A stretch of 64,000 bases of DNA from Nitrospirota bacterium (GTDB lineage: Bacteria > Nitrospirota > 9FT-COMBO-42-15 > HDB-SIOI813). The position numbers and the translations under genes were made by a program. Shown here piece by piece: positions 62,246 to 64,000 of the stretch; positions within the stretch are counted from its first letter, which is position 1; every line of letters starts with the position of its first letter. The notes beneath the pieces were generated by a model, which was not told the origin of the DNA, did no database searches, and saw nothing but the letters and a program-made list of their open reading frames with translations. The stretch lies in contig JADZCV010000044.1 of assembly GCA_020851375.1 (NCBI GenBank), positions 124,001 through 188,000 on the forward strand. Direction: 5' to 3'.

Positions 62246-62987
62246 TGTCCCGCTTCACAAAGATATTAAAGTAATGCTCTTCACCTGAGTCTTCCAATCG
62301 TTTGACATTTTCCGCAGTTATATTCCTGCATCTCCCTATTTCCAGTAAAAACACCTCGAAACCCATGTCCTTCAGAAAATTATAATACTGGCTCAGGGAA
62401 CTTCCGGCCTTTCTTAGTCCGTATGGCCAGAACTCTGAAAGCAGTTTTATGGTTTTATTGTGCCTTAGTGTCTTCTCCATCCCCTTTATGGCCTGCATCT
62501 CAAAACCCTGTATATCAATTTTTACAAAATCAACCCTTTTATTGTTTGCCAGATACTCATCTATGCTTACAGCCTGAATCTCTATCTCCCTGTCGTAAAC
62601 ATCCGGTTTGTAGGTGCGGTGATCAACGTTCAGACTTTTTGAGGTGTATATCTTTAGCACCCCTGTTTCAGCCCCGACCGCCTTGTTGATTAATTTAATA
62701 TTTTTAAAAGGAAGCGTATTTTTTATTAGATGTGTAAAATTCAGGGGATCCGGTTCAAAACAATGGATTTGTCCTGTACTTCCGGCAAGCTGTGAGAGGA
62801 TCCTCGCGTAAAACCCGATATTAGCTCCGATATCCAGCACAACATCTCCCTGTTTAATATATTGGCGGAGCAATTCTATTTCGAACCTGTCCTGCCTTCT
62901 TTTGAAAAGAGGGTAAATAATGTTATAGACAGGAAAACAGTTTTTATATAAGAAATTACCGACGATTATTTCCGGAGAGGATACCAT
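62229..62987 (-). CDS. FkbM family methyltransferase
   Basis: 252 residues. FkbM domain: VVLDIGANIGFYARILSQ (about 50-67), IHCFEPDPLNFTHLIKN, the VSIDEYL motif and VDFVKIDIQGFEMQAIKGM, the standard C-terminal signature. These enzymes O-methylate sugars in many surface glycans. The ATG lacks a clear ribosome site, and the gap upstream is filled by repeats. Downstream genes overlap it, so it may be the first gene of the operon or follow the GT2 gene across the repeat. Confidence 0.9.
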   Translation of the reverse strand: MVSSPEIIVGNFLYKNCFPVYNIIYPLFKRRQDRFEIELLRQYIKQGDVVLDIGANIGFYARILSQLAGSTGQIHCFEPDPLNFTHLIKNTLPFKNIKLINKAVGAETGVLKIYTSKSLNVDHRTYKPDVYDREIEIQAVSIDEYLANNKRVDFVKIDIQGFEMQAIKGMEKTLRHNKTIKLLSEFWPYGLRKAGSSLSQYYNFLKDMGFEVFLLEIGRCRNITAENVKRLEDSGEEHYFNIFVKRDNGQGV

Positions 62988-63002
62988 TCAACTTGATAAT
63001 TC

Positions 63003-63138
63003 CCTGTAGCTTGCTACAGGGTTTCCTCCTGTAATTCCCACGAAAGTGGGAATCCAGAATCATGCGTAGTTCTGGATTCCTGCTTACGCAGGAATGACGT
63101 TGAAGTTGCTTGAATACCCTGCAGCTTGCTGCAGGGTT
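63003..63138. repeat. GTCATTCCC-type repeat R7 flanked by two matching hairpins
   Basis: The central AATTCCCACGAAAGTGGGAATCCAGA half and TCTGGATTCC...GGAATGACG half are bracketed by two nine-bp stem, two-base loop hairpins: CCCTGTAGC-TT-GCTACAGGG (63002-63021) and CCCTGCAGC-TT-GCTGCAGGG (63117-63136). The flanks differ from those of the other copies. Confidence 0.82.
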
Positions 63139-63148
63139 CTTCATTTCT

Positions 63149-64000
63149 TCACGACAGTTTCAGCTTCTTAAATGCGAGCCAGCTCATCTTAAGCAATATC
63201 ACGCCGTGCCTGAATCTCTCGATCTTGATATTCCCGTATTTTCTTGCCCTGTACCGTATCGGGATCTCCACAATCTTAAGGTTCTGCCTTGCGGCGCCAA
63301 ATAACAGATCAAAATCTCCAAATGGGTCAAAGTCCCCGAAATAATTCCGGTGTTCCCTGATCCTGAGATAGTTCTCTTTTGTCAGCACCTTGGTCCCGCA
63401 GAGAGTGTCTTTGATCGGCTGATCGAGCAACCATGTAAAGATCATGCTGAAAACCTTGTTCCCGGCGATGTTCAATATCCTCATCGCCTCATCTTCCATC
63501 TGATATACCAGTCTCGTCCCGTTGATCAGATCACCCTTTCCTTCAGCAATCGCCTCATAAAACTTGGGCAGATCCTCCGGAGGCACAGTCAGGTCAGAAT
63601 CAAGGATCATCAATACCTCCCCTGCAGCTGCATCAAACCCCTTCCTGACTGCATCCCCCTTGCCAAGTCTCAGCATCTTGTTCGGGGCCTGTTTCAAATC
63701 AGCCGCGCTCTCTTTATCCCGGGTATCTTTCGGAATCTGATGAATGAGTTTGATATCCTTAATCCCATTGTATCTTTTTATCATCTCTTCGATTTTCTCA
63801 ACAGTCCCGTCTGTTGAATTCCCGTCAACGAATATTATCTCAGTGTGACTGCCCATATGAGGGATACGTGCCACTGCGTCCTCAATGTTTCCAACCTCAT
63901 TGCGGCACGGGACGATTACGGAAACAGAATACCCTTTTTCTCCGGCAAGTTTCCTGAAACCCTTCGCCGGCTTTGCCACTATGTACTCCACAAGGCCCAG
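63149..64000 (-). CDS. GT2 family glycosyltransferase, 5' end probably outside the window
   Basis: The visible part has SVIVPCRNEVGNIEDAV, FVDGNSTDGT, a DADG-equivalent LDSDLTVPPEDL, and INGTRLVYQMEDEAMR, followed by DFDLLFGAARQNLKIVEIPIRY; it is a family 2 transferase. The frame is open to the window edge, with GTG 63989-63991 as the only internal start near it. The first residues (LGLVEYIVAKPAKGFRK) resemble the junction of proteins that carry an N-terminal methyltransferase domain before this GT2 domain, so the gene probably begins upstream. The C-terminal WLAFKKLKLS is complete. It precedes FkbM across a 161-base repeat gap. Confidence 0.85.
   Translation of the reverse strand: MGLVEYIVAKPAKGFRKLAGEKGYSVSVIVPCRNEVGNIEDAVARIPHMGSHTEIIFVDGNSTDGTVEKIEEMIKRYNGIKDIKLIHQIPKDTRDKESAADLKQAPNKMLRLGKGDAVRKGFDAAAGEVLMILDSDLTVPPEDLPKFYEAIAEGKGDLINGTRLVYQMEDEAMRILNIAGNKVFSMIFTWLLDQPIKDTLCGTKVLTKENYLRIREHRNYFGDFDPFGDFDLLFGAARQNLKIVEIPIRYRARKYGNIKIERFRHGVILLKMSWLAFKKLKLS

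Overview
This is a bacterial chromosome segment with roughly balanced base composition. It is densely coded and has no insertion sequence, phage gene or CRISPR array. It opens with the conserved translation cluster thrS-infC-rpmI-rplT. Both subunits of phenylalanyl-tRNA synthetase are of the archaeal/eukaryotic type, which only some bacterial lineages carry. The lipoproteins, MacAB-like efflux genes, GDP-fucose pathway, CooT and DUF3842 proteins and two abundant intergenic repeat families suggest a Gram-negative anaerobe or environmental lineage such as Nitrospirota or a deltaproteobacterial-like phylum. That placement is inference; no rRNA gene is present.

Layout. 1-2930 (+): threonyl-tRNA synthetase (5' end outside), IF3 with an ATC start, L35, L20. 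3042-10490 (-): rpe-pheS-pheT followed by a MacAB-like adaptor, ATPase and permease. 10624-13062 (+): an MBOAT acyltransferase plus an SGNH-like partner behind a good sigma70 promoter. 13100-20479 (+): housekeeping genes acpS, nnr, a CBS protein, tsaE, family 4 uracil-DNA glycosylase, HIT protein, LapA-like protein, mutS. 20501-22972: universal stress protein and an NhaD-like antiporter. 22973-23419: an array of palindromic elements abutting tRNA-Glu(CTC), then a DUF362 protein whose ATG lies five bases after the tRNA.

24356-32190 (-) makes activated sugars: phosphomannomutase, mannose-1-P guanylyltransferase/isomerase, a DegT aminotransferase, and GDP-mannose dehydratase plus GDP-fucose synthase. 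Together these give GDP-L-fucose. CooT, DUF3842 and DUF486 genes sit inside this stretch. A 750-residue PDZ lipoprotein with about ten GDDxY-type repeats follows. 34659-41000 holds glycosyltransferases, an acyltransferase, a methyltransferase and a flippase-like membrane protein. 41301-49303 holds large membrane proteins (YfhO family, TPR-membrane fusion, GT9, membrane spermidine-synthase-like) that look richer in GC than their neighbours. 49323-64000 (-) holds an 18-unit NHL-repeat lipoprotein and a long tightly packed run of GT39, GT4 and GT2 glycosyltransferases, a radical SAM enzyme and methyltransferases. This looks like a surface polysaccharide or glycoconjugate locus.

The most unusual material is in the repeats. 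(1) A palindromic family (1645-1754, 22973-23342) has arms that differ between copies but remain complementary. (2) A family built on a GTCATTCCC...GGGAATGAC hairpin ends in a segment that appears to supply the ribosome binding site and GTG start of three unrelated genes, at identical spacing. (3) A CCCCCTTT...AAAGGGGG family is read in frame inside two enzymes, and two 163-bp copies that are nearly identical bracket a single aminotransferase gene.
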